DNA of 16,413 nucleotides. Source: CAXYVX01 sp049297855 (GTDB lineage Bacteria > Patescibacteriota > Saccharimonadia > Saccharimonadales > Saccharimonadaceae). The translations under genes and the position numbers were made by a program. The notes beneath the pieces were generated by a model. It had not been told where the DNA came from, searched no databases, and saw nothing but the letters and a program-made list of their open reading frames with translations. The stretch spans positions 1-16,413 of the forward strand of contig JBAQVB010000061.1 in NCBI GenBank assembly GCA_049297855.1. The letters run 5' to 3'. Of this stretch, positions 6,479 to 13,946 are shown one piece after another (positions within the stretch are counted from its first letter, which is position 1; each line of letters starts with the position of its first letter).

Positions 6479-7987
6479 TTAATGTAGGCGTTCAACTTCT
6501 GACACAAACCTTTCGCCACGATCAGCGTAGGATTTAAACATGTCAAAGCTGGCGGCTGCCGGGCTCAAGATCACCACATCGCCCGGTTGGGCAGTTGACA
6601 AAAACCGGCTAAAAATCTTAGCGAATGGTCGATATTTTTCGTCAGCGCCGGCACGAATTTTCACAAAAGTCGCTTGCTCAGCGTCGGTGTCGACAACTAA
6701 AATTTTCGGCGCCTTAAATGTTGAATCAGCATCCTGATCAGTTAATTTACCGAATGTGGTCGTAATTTCACGCGCCATTTTGTCTCGTATCGAACCATAA
6801 ATTACTAACGTTTTAATGTCGCGCTTACCGCAGTTGTGACGATAAATTTCTCGGGCAATGCCCGCGCAATTAGCGCCTTTGTCCGACCCGCCGATCAAAA
6901 TGATTTTGGGCTCCGCAAACGAATTGATAGCGGCAATAGTTGAACCTGGCGTCGTGGCGATGGAATCGTCGTAAAATTTCACGCCGTTAACGTCGCGAAC
7001 AAATTTTAAGCGGTGCGGTAAACCATGAAACCCGGCCAAGCCGGCTTTGATCGCCGACGCAATTTTAATAAATTTAACCGATTCTGGCGTGGCGTTAGGT
7101 TGCAAAAACTCCGGCGCTAGTGTGGCGAAAACGGCATCAATCGCTGCGGAGGCGTTGCGCAAATTATGTTGACCCGGCAACTGCAGTTCGTTAATCGAAC
7201 AAATTTTTTGTTCAGCCAAATAGAAATTATGATCATCAAAATGAACGAACTGAGTCGCCATTGAATCGGCAATGTTGAAAGCGATTTTTTGACTTTGAGC
7301 CGCCTGCGCAAATTTGCGGATCCGGTCGTTTTGGGTATTAAAAATCGCAAAATCGGCCGGTTTTTGATAGGCAAAAATGTGCGACTTGGCAGTTGCATAA
7401 TCGTTAAAATCGCGATGCACGTTAAGGTGATCCGGTTCGAGCATCGTAAACACGCCAACATGCGGCGACTGGGTGAGATCCCACAGTTGAAACGACGACA
7501 TTTCATAAACTACGATGTCGCCCGCGCCAATTTGGTCGAGCTGCGACAAAGCCGGCACGCCGATATTTCCGAGCAAAAACACTTGGCGTTCCGGCTGATT
7601 ATCCGCGAAAAACGCCCGCAAGGTGGCAGCGATCAAACTGCAAGTCGTGCCTTTACCTTTGGAGCCGGTCACGCCGACGATCGGCGCCAAACAATGCGCG
7701 AAAAAATACTTGGTTGACGATGACAATTGCGCGTTATCGCTTGGAATTTTAGTTGGTGGCACCGACGGGCTGCGTAGCACTAAATCAAAACCGTGGATTT
7801 GGGCAAAATTACCGCCAAAATTCGCGAATTTGGCCACCGCTTCCGGTAATTGAAAGGTCGGATTTTCATCAAAAATGGTAATTTCTGCTTCGGGAAATTT
7901 GGCGTGAAAATAATCCAAATTACCCCGCCCTTCGACACCAAAACCGGCAATAGCAATGGTGCGATAAGTTTCTTCGCTGTGGCTCAT
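6479..7987 (-). CDS. murD: UDP-N-acetylmuramoyl-alanine--D-glutamate ligase MurD
   Basis: Cytoplasmic Mur ligase that adds D-glutamate to UDP-MurNAc-L-Ala using ATP, an essential peptidoglycan step. Motifs in order: N-terminal Rossmann segment IAIAGFGVEGRG, P-loop GVTGSKGKGTT (105-115), YEMSSFQL, DHLNVHRDF, HNLRNASAAI, GLPHRLKFV, DDSIATTPGSTIAAI, LIGGSDKG, and the C-terminal LSPAAASFDMFKSYADRGERF-type end, which is diagnostic of MurD. Length (502 aa) is slightly above the usual 440-450 because of insertions in the C-terminal domain. I start at ATG 7987 (MSHSEETYR): the earlier in-frame ATG at 7996 overlaps the TATAAT box itself, which sits 7 nt before the chosen start. GAGGA in that gap is too close to be a normal Shine-Dalgarno. 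It is the only Mur ligase here. Confidence 0.95.
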   Translation of the reverse strand: MSHSEETYRTIAIAGFGVEGRGNLDYFHAKFPEAEITIFDENPTFQLPEAVAKFANFGGNFAQIHGFDLVLRSPSVPPTKIPSDNAQLSSSTKYFFAHCLAPIVGVTGSKGKGTTCSLIAATLRAFFADNQPERQVFLLGNIGVPALSQLDQIGAGDIVVYEMSSFQLWDLTQSPHVGVFTMLEPDHLNVHRDFNDYATAKSHIFAYQKPADFAIFNTQNDRIRKFAQAAQSQKIAFNIADSMATQFVHFDDHNFYLAEQKICSINELQLPGQHNLRNASAAIDAVFATLAPEFLQPNATPESVKFIKIASAIKAGLAGFHGLPHRLKFVRDVNGVKFYDDSIATTPGSTIAAINSFAEPKIILIGGSDKGANCAGIAREIYRHNCGKRDIKTLVIYGSIRDKMAREITTTFGKLTDQDADSTFKAPKILVVDTDAEQATFVKIRAGADEKYRPFAKIFSRFLSTAQPGDVVILSPAAASFDMFKSYADRGERFVSEVERLH

Positions 7988-7994
7988 ATTCCTC

Positions 7995-8003
7995 ATTATA
8001 GCA
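7995..8003 (-). promoter_or_regulatory. Extended -10 promoter of murD, leaderless type
   Basis: TGCTATAAT on the minus strand, 7 nt (GAGGAAT) before the chosen murD ATG, in a 24-bp gap after the CPBP gene stop. It overlaps and so argues against the upstream ATG at 7994-7996. Confidence 0.72.
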
Positions 8004-8011
8004 CGCTACAG

Positions 8012-8953
8012 CTAGGCCAGCCCGTGTAAAAATCCCAAATAACGAATGCCGAACGCCAAAAAATTCACGGCCGCATGCAGTAGAATTCCGCTGTAAATCG
8101 CGCCGGTTCGTTTACGCAAATGTGCATTCACCATTGACAAAATAAAGGTCATGACACCGACGTTGAGTTGACCGTGAGCCAGCGCAAAAACAATCGATAC
8201 AATGACCGCCGACAACCAATCGCCAACGCGCGACTCGCCGAACCACGTCTGATAGGTTCCCACGATCGGTTGGCCAAAACACTGCCTAATTTTTGTCAAC
8301 AAAAAACCGCGCAGCAGAATTTCCTCGGCGATCGGTGTCACCACGCATAATGCCAAACCGATAATAATCAACTCGGCGCCACTGGCGGTGGGCGTAAAAG
8401 CGATTGTCTGAGTTTGTCGCATGGTCGCGGCACCGAATAGCGCTGACGCCGCCATCATCGCGCCAATCAAAATTAGATAAAACAACGGCCACCAATACAG
8501 CGTCCAACCAACATCGTGCCAACGCGGTGGCCGTGCTAAACCGGTCAACGCTAAAAATCCGCCACCAAACGCCGGCTGATTTTTTGGCGTTCCTAATGCG
8601 TCAGAATTTGCGATTTTATTTCGCTTGGCTATAAAATAACGCTGAATTTTTGGTACAAATTTAATCGGTAAGCCTACGAATAAAAATAGTAACAACGCAT
8701 ACAGCGCCACATCTACCAGCGCGTTCGCAGGATCCGACAAATGCAGTGCATCAAAACCAAATAATCGCGACAGGGCCAACACCACGAGTGCCACTAAGCA
8801 TTGACTCGCGATGAACGCCACGAAAAAATAAACACACCAACCTATAATTGGCCAAAATTTACGTCGCCAAAAATCATGACGACGCGCCGATTGTGCCGCT
8901 TGGCGCTTGTCCGCCAAATCCGTTTGTTGATCAAAACCATGCGTAATTTTCAT
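8012..8953 (-). CDS. CPBP-family intramembrane glutamic protease
   Basis: Polytopic membrane protein of 313 aa with the CPBP (CAAX protease / bacteriocin-processing, Abi) domain in its C-terminal half. Motif 1 is AEEILLRG with Glu210, Glu211 and Arg215; motif 2 is ALAHGQLN with His260; motif 3 is GILLHAAVNFLAF with His293 and Asn297. These residues form the active site in the family (Rce1 fold). About seven to eight hydrophobic helices are visible; the N-terminus is a short polar cytoplasmic tail (about 1-30). Bacterial members range from prenyl-protein-like proteases to bacteriocin self-immunity and regulatory proteolysis, and the target here is unknown. It begins 3 bp after the stop of rseP, another intramembrane protease, and is presumably translated from the same mRNA; no separate Shine-Dalgarno is obvious. 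Confidence 0.88.
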   Translation of the reverse strand: MKITHGFDQQTDLADKRQAAQSARRHDFWRRKFWPIIGWCVYFFVAFIASQCLVALVVLALSRLFGFDALHLSDPANALVDVALYALLLFLFVGLPIKFVPKIQRYFIAKRNKIANSDALGTPKNQPAFGGGFLALTGLARPPRWHDVGWTLYWWPLFYLILIGAMMAASALFGAATMRQTQTIAFTPTASGAELIIIGLALCVVTPIAEEILLRGFLLTKIRQCFGQPIVGTYQTWFGESRVGDWLSAVIVSIVFALAHGQLNVGVMTFILSMVNAHLRKRTGAIYSGILLHAAVNFLAFGIRYLGFLHGLA

Positions 8954-8956
8954 AAT

Positions 8957-10180
8957 CTAAAGCAATTTTACAATATCCGACAATGTGACGAGCACGAAAA
9001 TCGCGATAATAATTATCACGCCGATTCCGACTACGTGACTTTCGCGCTCTAAAGTTAATTTTTTACGGCGTAATTTATACCAGGCCAACAGATACCACCG
9101 CCCGCCATCAAAGGCCGGTACCGGCAAAATGTTCATCACCGTCAGCGTCAATGAAATAATACCCATCAGGAAAAACAGTTGCGTTGGCCCGGCGAACAAA
9201 CCTTGGGCCAAAATACCGAAAATACCCAAAGGACCCGACACGGAATTTGAGGCCGCGCCAATTTGCGCACCGGCGGATGAACTAGCCGCCGGCACAAAAA
9301 TACCGACAATAAAACCGAACACGCCGATCACCAGATTGGCCACCAACCCGGCCAGACCCACAATCGTCATCCAACAAAACTGCAACGTATCAATTACACC
9401 AACCAACGGTGCCGACCACGTTGCACGAATGCTCGGGCTAGTTTTTTGCACCATTTGAACACCCAGAATGCCGTGTTGTGCGCCAGTTTTATTCAAAGTA
9501 GTGGTTTTGGTAATAGGCCGGCCATCACGCACCAGCTGAACCTGCACAATTTGCCCCGCCAGCGCCGAGGTAGTATTGCTCACATCAGTGGTCGTAGCCA
9601 CAAGGCGGCGCATCTCACCGTTGTTAGCTGAAATTGCACGAATTTCGTCACCGTTTTTGAGGCCGGCGCGTTCGGCCGGCGAACGCTTTACTACACTAGC
9701 CACCGCAACAATACCGGACGAACCGTGATTATCCATTGGCATAGCGAACTGCGACGAGTCCACCATCGGTAGTCCAGTCCAAGCTAGAATCGTGAAAATC
9801 GCCATCGCCGCTAGCAGATTCACCGCCACACCGGCAAATAAAATTTTAGTTTTGGCCGCGAAGCTAGCCGCGCCAAAACTGCCTTTTCGACGATCGGCAT
9901 CAGATTCGCCCTTCATCCGGCAAAAACCGCCTAGTGGCAACAACCAATTCAACGTCACGAGCGTCGCAAATTTTTTACCCCTCACCGTATAATGAACCGT
10001 GCCCAACGTTTTAGCCCGTGGCGGCAAGCCGAGGCCAAACTCTTCAACCTCAACGCCGTTGCGCACCGCCATGAGCGCGTGCCCGAGCTCGTGGATGAGC
10101 ACCAAAACCATCAGTAAAAATAAGCCTACAATCACGCCAATCACAATTTGCCACCACTGTAAACCTATAAAAAAATTCAT
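8957..10180 (-). CDS. rseP: RIP metalloprotease RseP (site-2 protease family)
   Basis: Zinc intramembrane protease that cleaves membrane-embedded substrates such as anti-sigma factors or signal-peptide remnants. In the 407-aa protein the first helix carries HELGH (His30, Glu31, His34), followed by the amphipathic segment GVEVEEFGLGLPPR; a second helix near 110-130, a single PDZ domain around 145-235 (SPAERAGLKNGDEI), and the C-terminal helix with NILPVPAFDGGRW (350-362), whose Asp358 is the third zinc ligand. All catalytic elements are intact. Unlike its neighbours it has a real leader: TGTTATACT at 10237-10245, about 50 nt of leader, and a strong GGAGGG Shine-Dalgarno (10185-10190) 4 nt before ATG. 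It heads a two-gene unit with the CPBP protease. No anti-sigma factor is seen nearby, so the substrate is open. Confidence 0.94.
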   Translation of the reverse strand: MNFFIGLQWWQIVIGVIVGLFLLMVLVLIHELGHALMAVRNGVEVEEFGLGLPPRAKTLGTVHYTVRGKKFATLVTLNWLLPLGGFCRMKGESDADRRKGSFGAASFAAKTKILFAGVAVNLLAAMAIFTILAWTGLPMVDSSQFAMPMDNHGSSGIVAVASVVKRSPAERAGLKNGDEIRAISANNGEMRRLVATTTDVSNTTSALAGQIVQVQLVRDGRPITKTTTLNKTGAQHGILGVQMVQKTSPSIRATWSAPLVGVIDTLQFCWMTIVGLAGLVANLVIGVFGFIVGIFVPAASSSAGAQIGAASNSVSGPLGIFGILAQGLFAGPTQLFFLMGIISLTLTVMNILPVPAFDGGRWYLLAWYKLRRKKLTLERESHVVGIGVIIIIAIFVLVTLSDIVKLL

Positions 10181-10236
10181 TTATCCCTCCGTTTTTAGAC
10201 AACGCGACATCCGCCCATTGCTGTTATTTAACCTCA

Positions 10237-10245
10237 AGTATAACA
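10237..10245 (-). promoter_or_regulatory. Extended -10 promoter of rseP (leadered)
   Basis: TGTTATACT on the minus strand, 56 nt before the rseP ATG. A GGAGGG Shine-Dalgarno (10185-10190) lies in the leader. It is divergent from the prmC promoter 32 bp away. No clear -35. Confidence 0.6.
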
Positions 10246-10273
10246 AACTTTACCGAAATCCGCGACCGCAAAA

Positions 10274-10282
10274 TGTTATAAT
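10274..10282 (+). promoter_or_regulatory. Extended -10 promoter of prmC, leaderless type
   Basis: TGTTATAAT followed by 6 nt (TTGGAC) and the ATG at 10289. A TTG codon in frame at 10283 touches the box and is not a plausible start. No Shine-Dalgarno. Confidence 0.75.
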
Positions 10283-10288
10283 TTGGAC

Positions 10289-11101
10289 ATGATAATTCAT
10301 GATTGGTTAACAGCCGCAACTGGTGAACTACGTGCGTGCGGCATCAAATCAGCCTCGCTAGACGCCGAGCTGTTGTTATCATTCGCTCTCAGTCGGTCGC
10401 GCGAATGTTTGCGTGCGCATGATGAGGAAACTTTGAATAAAACCGTTTTAGAACGCGCCGATGCATTGTGCGCCAAACGCGCTGGCCACTGGCCACTGGC
10501 CTATATCACGCATCATAAAGAGTTCTACGGTCGCGATTTTTACGCCGACGAAAACGTCCTGATTCCCCGCCCGGAAAGCGAACAAATCATCGATCTTTTG
10601 CGAAAAATGTCGCTCCGTGATGAAAAAATCCTCGACGTCGGTACCGGTAGCGGAATTTTAGCCATCACCGCACAGTTGGAGTTCCCCAAAACTCAAGTGA
10701 TTGCTAGTGATATTTCGCCCAAGGCTTTACAAATCGCCGCACGCAATACCAATAATCTGGGCGCCACAATAAATTTTGTCCAGTCGGATTTGTTCCAAAA
10801 TATCGCCGGATCGTTTGACGTGATCATCGCAAATTTGCCTTATGTGTCACGCGATTGGAACGCCGAAGTCGCCTCGCCGGAGCTGCGCAAAGAACCGGCG
10901 ATTGCACTATTCGCCGATGATAACGGTCAAGCGCTCAATAAAAGATTAATCCGCGCTGCCACCAATCATTTGCACGCCCGCGGTCGCTTGATCATGGAAA
11001 TGGATCCCGAGCAGGTTCAACCAATCGCAAATTACGCGAAAAATTACGATTTTAGCGTTGTTGAACAGCGACCGTATCATTTATTGTTACGACGAAATTA
11101 A
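10289..11101 (+). CDS. prmC: Release factor glutamine methyltransferase PrmC
   Basis: SAM-dependent enzyme that N5-methylates the glutamine of the GGQ loop of RF1 and RF2, raising termination efficiency. The 270-aa protein has the N-terminal helical release-factor-binding domain (1-80), the LIPRPESEQIID segment (91-102; usually PRPETE), SAM motif ILDVGTGSGILA (114-125), acidic loop ASDISPKAL (139-147) and the substrate motif IIANLPYVS (179-187). The latter is NLPY where classic PrmC has NPPY; Asn and Tyr, which hold the glutamine, are kept. Start ATG 10289 is set by a TGTTATAAT box 6 nt upstream. Its substrate RF2 is encoded about 5 kb away. The stop codon overlaps the stop of the convergent membrane-protein gene by 4 bp. 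A short in-phase repeat (GGCCACTGGCCACTGGCC) lies at about 10483-10500. Confidence 0.93.
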   Translation: MIIHDWLTAATGELRACGIKSASLDAELLLSFALSRSRECLRAHDEETLNKTVLERADALCAKRAGHWPLAYITHHKEFYGRDFYADENVLIPRPESEQIIDLLRKMSLRDEKILDVGTGSGILAITAQLEFPKTQVIASDISPKALQIAARNTNNLGATINFVQSDLFQNIAGSFDVIIANLPYVSRDWNAEVASPELRKEPAIALFADDNGQALNKRLIRAATNHLHARGRLIMEMDPEQVQPIANYAKNYDFSVVEQRPYHLLLRRN

Positions 11102-11889
11102 ACGAATAATCCGCCACCGATAAATGTCACTAAAACGATAATGGCGCCACTTGCCACCAGCGGCCAGCCCACGCTGGACCATTTAATACCACTCGTCATG
11201 TGCGCGTCGTAGAGTTTGACGACGCCGAAACCAAGCGCCGCGATGATGATCGACGCCTGTGGAATCTCTAACAGTGGTGTAACTGCGTAACCAACCGTCC
11301 AATGCCAGGCCGCAAAACTAATTGACATAACTAAAAAACCGTAAATCAAAGCTAGCGGCGTGCGCTCGGTTTCCTCAAATTGGCCTAAAACTTGCCAGGC
11401 TGAACCGAAGGCTACGACGAACGCCAACACCATGATCACCGCGAGTGGCAACCGACCCGCCAAATCAAAAATCGCCACGCCGGCCACGAATTGCGCCAGC
11501 CCGGCCTGCCACAGCACCGACTTTTTATCGTCGCGTGGCTTCAGCCCGATCAGCCACGCGGCGTAAATGAGTCCGCAAATAATTTGCACCGGTAATGCCC
11601 AGCCGCCACTCGCCACGGCGTTTTGGCCACTCAACCATATTAGAATTACAATGGCGGCGCCAAAAGCTAAATCCGGCAACGCTGACACAATATTAACCCA
11701 CCAATAGCGTGGCCGCACCGCAATCATGCGCCATTTTGACAGCAATAATAACGCCAGCGCTGGCCACGGCGTATCGGGGAAAATAATTACTAGAAGCACC
11801 GTCAACGTCGCGAACGCTAAATCAAACAAATCATGAAACACGTCCGCCACTTTGCCGCGTTTGCGCGCCAGCCGAATAAACTCCAACAT
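11098..11889 (-). CDS. Polytopic membrane protein, function unknown
   Basis: I do not recognise this family. The 263-aa protein begins with a basic cytoplasmic stretch (MLEFIRLARKRGKVADVFHD) and then has about eight or nine hydrophobic segments, with short polar loops such as KPRDDKKS and EETERTP. Trp, Ala and Ile/Val rich; no cysteine-rich or catalytic motif and no CDP-alcohol phosphatidyltransferase or transporter signature is evident. A longer frame upstream (to 11994) exists, but the TGATATAAT box 7 nt before ATG 11889 indicates that this ATG is the real start and the mRNA leaderless. It overlaps the prmC stop by 4 bp tail to tail, leaving no room for a terminator, and is divergent from lepB. 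It may be a lineage-specific integral membrane protein. Confidence 0.72.
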   Translation of the reverse strand: MLEFIRLARKRGKVADVFHDLFDLAFATLTVLLVIIFPDTPWPALALLLLSKWRMIAVRPRYWWVNIVSALPDLAFGAAIVILIWLSGQNAVASGGWALPVQIICGLIYAAWLIGLKPRDDKKSVLWQAGLAQFVAGVAIFDLAGRLPLAVIMVLAFVVAFGSAWQVLGQFEETERTPLALIYGFLVMSISFAAWHWTVGYAVTPLLEIPQASIIIAALGFGVVKLYDAHMTSGIKWSSVGWPLVASGAIIVLVTFIGGGLFV

Positions 11890-11896
11890 GTCGGCT

Positions 11897-11905
11897 ATTA
11901 TATCA
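11897..11905 (-). promoter_or_regulatory. Extended -10 promoter of the membrane-protein gene
   Basis: TGATATAAT on the minus strand, 7 nt (AGCCGAC) before ATG 11889. No Shine-Dalgarno; leaderless type. The lepB promoter lies divergently in the same 81-bp spacer. Confidence 0.7.
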
Positions 11906-11935
11906 TAAAATCGCGCTGCCTTGCCACGATAGCGT

Positions 11936-11964
11936 TTGCGTTTTGCATGATAATCATATAAAAT
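11936..11964 (+). promoter_or_regulatory. Promoter of lepB, leaderless type
   Basis: TTGCGT (11936-11941), exactly 17 bp, TAAAAT (11959-11964), then 6 nt (AAGGTA) to the lepB ATG. Unlike most promoters here the -10 lacks the TGn extension but has a recognisable -35. Confidence 0.6.
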
Positions 11965-11970
11965 AAGGTA

Positions 11971-12990
11971 ATGGATGATGGTAAAAATAAACATTCTCGC
12001 AATTTACGTGAGGTTATGCCGCCATCAAATAGTATATTATTCCCAAAAACCAATTCTGACCTTAATGCCGTCAAGCTTGACACAATGAGCAACCGTTCGC
12101 CTACACCACAGCCGCGACCGATCCGACGCCCGGGCTGGATCGTCGACGCCACGACGCATCGCTCAGCGCGAGCACAACAGAGTATCAGCCAAGCTCGCAC
12201 CTTGAACGATGCCAAACAAATTGATCCGCGTCACACAACGTCGTCACGACCAAATATTCCAAATGTCCAATTACAAAAAATCCCGATCGAAACACCGAAC
12301 CCAAAAGCGAAGAAACAACACAGCTGGCTGCGCAATTCGATTGGCGTGATAGCTTTTGTGGCCGTGGTTATCATCGGTTCGTTCCTGATCAATCAATTTG
12401 TCATGCAGAGTTTCAATGTGACGGGACCATCGATGTACCCGACGCTGGACGGCAATGACGGCGAATATGCCCCGGTCAACGCTGGATCAACGTCCGATCG
12501 CTTGATTGTCAATATGGTGCCCGTTACCATTGATCGCGCCTTAGGCAAAACTTATACTCCGCCGCGTGGTCAAATCATCGTTTTTCGTAATCCGCAATGG
12601 GTCGCCGGCACGAATAATCCCGACCAATACGTCGTCAAGCGTGTCATCGGCTTGCCTGGTGATCGTATTACAGTCAATAACTGCACGCTCTTAATTCATA
12701 ACGACGCCCATCCGGCCGGCATTAATCCCTATACTGACGTCAAGCAATTTCCGCTATTTCAATCGGTAGCTAATCCCAATGATTGCGTGGCCGGCGACGG
12801 CACCAATGAGACAGTGCCAAACGGATCTATTTTCGTGGTTGGCGACCACCGCGACGACCGAGGCATGCAGTGGTCGATGGATTCGCGCAACGGCAACGGT
12901 CGGCCAACATTGGGGATAATTCCTCTGCAAAATATTATCGGCCCAGTTGCGATTCGGATCTGGCCACTCAATAAAATCAGTTTCTTGTAA
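11971..12990 (+). CDS. lepB: Signal peptidase I
   Basis: Membrane-bound serine protease that removes signal peptides from exported proteins on the outer face of the membrane. After a long cytoplasmic N-terminus (1-120, polar, rich in Pro/Arg/Ser/Thr), a single helix (about 123-141) leads into the S26 catalytic domain. Box B VTGPSMYPTL has the nucleophile Ser154, box D YVVKRVIGLPGD the general base Lys223, and box E GDHRDDRGMQWSMDSR (291-306) the conserved SxDSR end. Cys238 and Cys272 could form a disulfide in the extracellular domain. At 339 aa it is far longer than Gram-positive SipS-type enzymes because of the cytoplasmic tail. Start ATG 11971 is chosen from the promoter; internal ATGs at residues 16 and 39 are alternatives, the first with GAGG upstream. 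The stop lies 9 bp from the convergent parB stop. Confidence 0.93.
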   Translation: MDDGKNKHSRNLREVMPPSNSILFPKTNSDLNAVKLDTMSNRSPTPQPRPIRRPGWIVDATTHRSARAQQSISQARTLNDAKQIDPRHTTSSRPNIPNVQLQKIPIETPNPKAKKQHSWLRNSIGVIAFVAVVIIGSFLINQFVMQSFNVTGPSMYPTLDGNDGEYAPVNAGSTSDRLIVNMVPVTIDRALGKTYTPPRGQIIVFRNPQWVAGTNNPDQYVVKRVIGLPGDRITVNNCTLLIHNDAHPAGINPYTDVKQFPLFQSVANPNDCVAGDGTNETVPNGSIFVVGDHRDDRGMQWSMDSRNGNGRPTLGIIPLQNIIGPVAIRIWPLNKISFL

Positions 12991-12999
12991 ACAACTAGC

Positions 13000-13893
13000 C
13001 TATTTATTAAACAACTGACGAATTTTCAATAAGTCTTTGTCATCGTGGAATTTGATACGGATTTCCCCACCGTGCGCCGTAATTTTTTGGCTAATTTGTT
13101 TATCGGGCAAGCCGATTTGTCGCGCGATGACGTCAGTTAGTTCAGTGTGTTCCGCGGTGGCATTTTGCACGTTTTTAGCCACTTTAACGGTACCGGCTTT
13201 AGCCGCCTGTTCGGATTTATAGCCGAGCACGAACTGCTCCGCCTTGCGCACACTCCACTTATTTTGGCGAATTTGACGTAACAATTCGGCGCGAGCCGTC
13301 GCGCCCGGCAAGGCCAAAATCTGGCGGGCATGACCTTCACTAATATCGCCACTCACGAGCGCCTGGCGCGCTGGCGTCGGCAAATCGAGCAATCGTAAAA
13401 TATTACTAATAGTGGCAACGTTTTTACCAACGCGCTGCGCAATCTCGGCGTGGCTGAGGCCAAAATCGTCACGCAAGGTCGCAAACGCCCCGGCGATTTC
13501 CAACGGATTGAGGTCGGCTCGTTGCACATTTTCGATTAACGACAATTCGGCTTTGTGCTGCTCGGACAGAGTACGAATAATGGCCGGCACACGATGTAAA
13601 CCGGCCAATTTAGCCGCCCGAAAACGCCGCTCACCGGCGACGATTTCATATTTACCATCTTGGATTGGCACTAAAATAAGTGGTTGTAAAATGCCATGCT
13701 CGCGAACAGAGTCGGCCAGCTGCGCCAAACTACTTTCGTCAAATTGGCGACGCGGCTGATTGGGATTACGTTGAATGTCACTTAGTTCAATTTCGCGCAA
13801 ATCGGACGTTTTTTCGGTATCGGACGATGAAAAGTCCGCCAAATCCGTCGAGATTAGCGCCTCAAAACCTTTGCCGAGCCCCCGTTTTACCAT
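13000..13893 (-). CDS. parB: Chromosome-partitioning protein ParB
   Basis: Centromere-binding CTPase that loads at parS sites and spreads along DNA for chromosome segregation. The 297-aa protein starts MVKRGLGKGFEALI, the typical ParB N-terminal motif that contacts ParA. It contains NPNQPRRQF (43-51), the CTP-binding GERRFRAAKLAG (87-98), LIENVQRADLNPLE (119-132), a helix-turn-helix at about 147-168 (LSHAEIAQRVGKNVATISNI), and a C-terminal dimerisation segment ending near the stop. The frame extends 8 codons upstream, but those codons run over the TATAAT box; ATG 13893 lies 6 nt after that box and matches the family start. No parS-like 16-mer was found by eye in this window. parB is divergent from parA rather than downstream of it, which is the unusual point. 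Confidence 0.95.
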   Translation of the reverse strand: MVKRGLGKGFEALISTDLADFSSSDTEKTSDLREIELSDIQRNPNQPRRQFDESSLAQLADSVREHGILQPLILVPIQDGKYEIVAGERRFRAAKLAGLHRVPAIIRTLSEQHKAELSLIENVQRADLNPLEIAGAFATLRDDFGLSHAEIAQRVGKNVATISNILRLLDLPTPARQALVSGDISEGHARQILALPGATARAELLRQIRQNKWSVRKAEQFVLGYKSEQAAKAGTVKVAKNVQNATAEHTELTDVIARQIGLPDKQISQKITAHGGEIRIKFHDDKDLLKIRQLFNK

Positions 13894-13899
13894 GGAATT

Positions 13900-13908
13900 A
13901 TTATAACA
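13900..13908 (-). promoter_or_regulatory. Extended -10 promoter of parB, leaderless type
   Basis: TGTTATAAT on the minus strand, 6 nt (AATTCC) before the parB ATG. It forms the left arm of an inverted repeat whose right arm is the parA promoter. Confidence 0.75.
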
Positions 13909-13931
13909 CAAGTTCAATTCGACGGCGCAAG

Positions 13932-13940
13932 TGTTATAAT
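13932..13940 (+). promoter_or_regulatory. Extended -10 promoter of parA, leaderless type
   Basis: TGTTATAAT then 6 nt (TGTCGC) to the parA ATG at 13947. No Shine-Dalgarno and no convincing -35. Confidence 0.75.
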
Positions 13941-13946
13941 TGTCGC

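Larger units (their letters stand above)
13900..13940. repeat. Inverted repeat spanning the parA-parB divergent promoters
   Basis: Perfect 10-bp arms ATTATAACAC (13900-13909) and GTGTTATAAT (13931-13940) separated by 21 bp. Each arm contains one extended -10 box, so the symmetry may simply reflect two identical promoters facing apart, or may also be a binding site for a shared regulator. With two -10 boxes this close, polymerase footprints must overlap. Confidence 0.7.

Noticed and set aside
7988..7996. murD start at the upstream ATG (7996)
   Set aside because: That ATG overlaps the TATAAT hexamer, so it cannot lie on a transcript made from that promoter.
11890..11994. N-terminal extension of the 263-aa membrane protein
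   Set aside because: The extension overlaps its own -10 box and the lepB promoter and start; the ATG at 11889 fits the promoter spacing.
13680..13946. N-terminal extension of ParA by 89 residues
   Set aside because: It is antisense to parB, crosses the TATAAT box and does not resemble ParA; the ATG at 13947 gives the normal Soj start.
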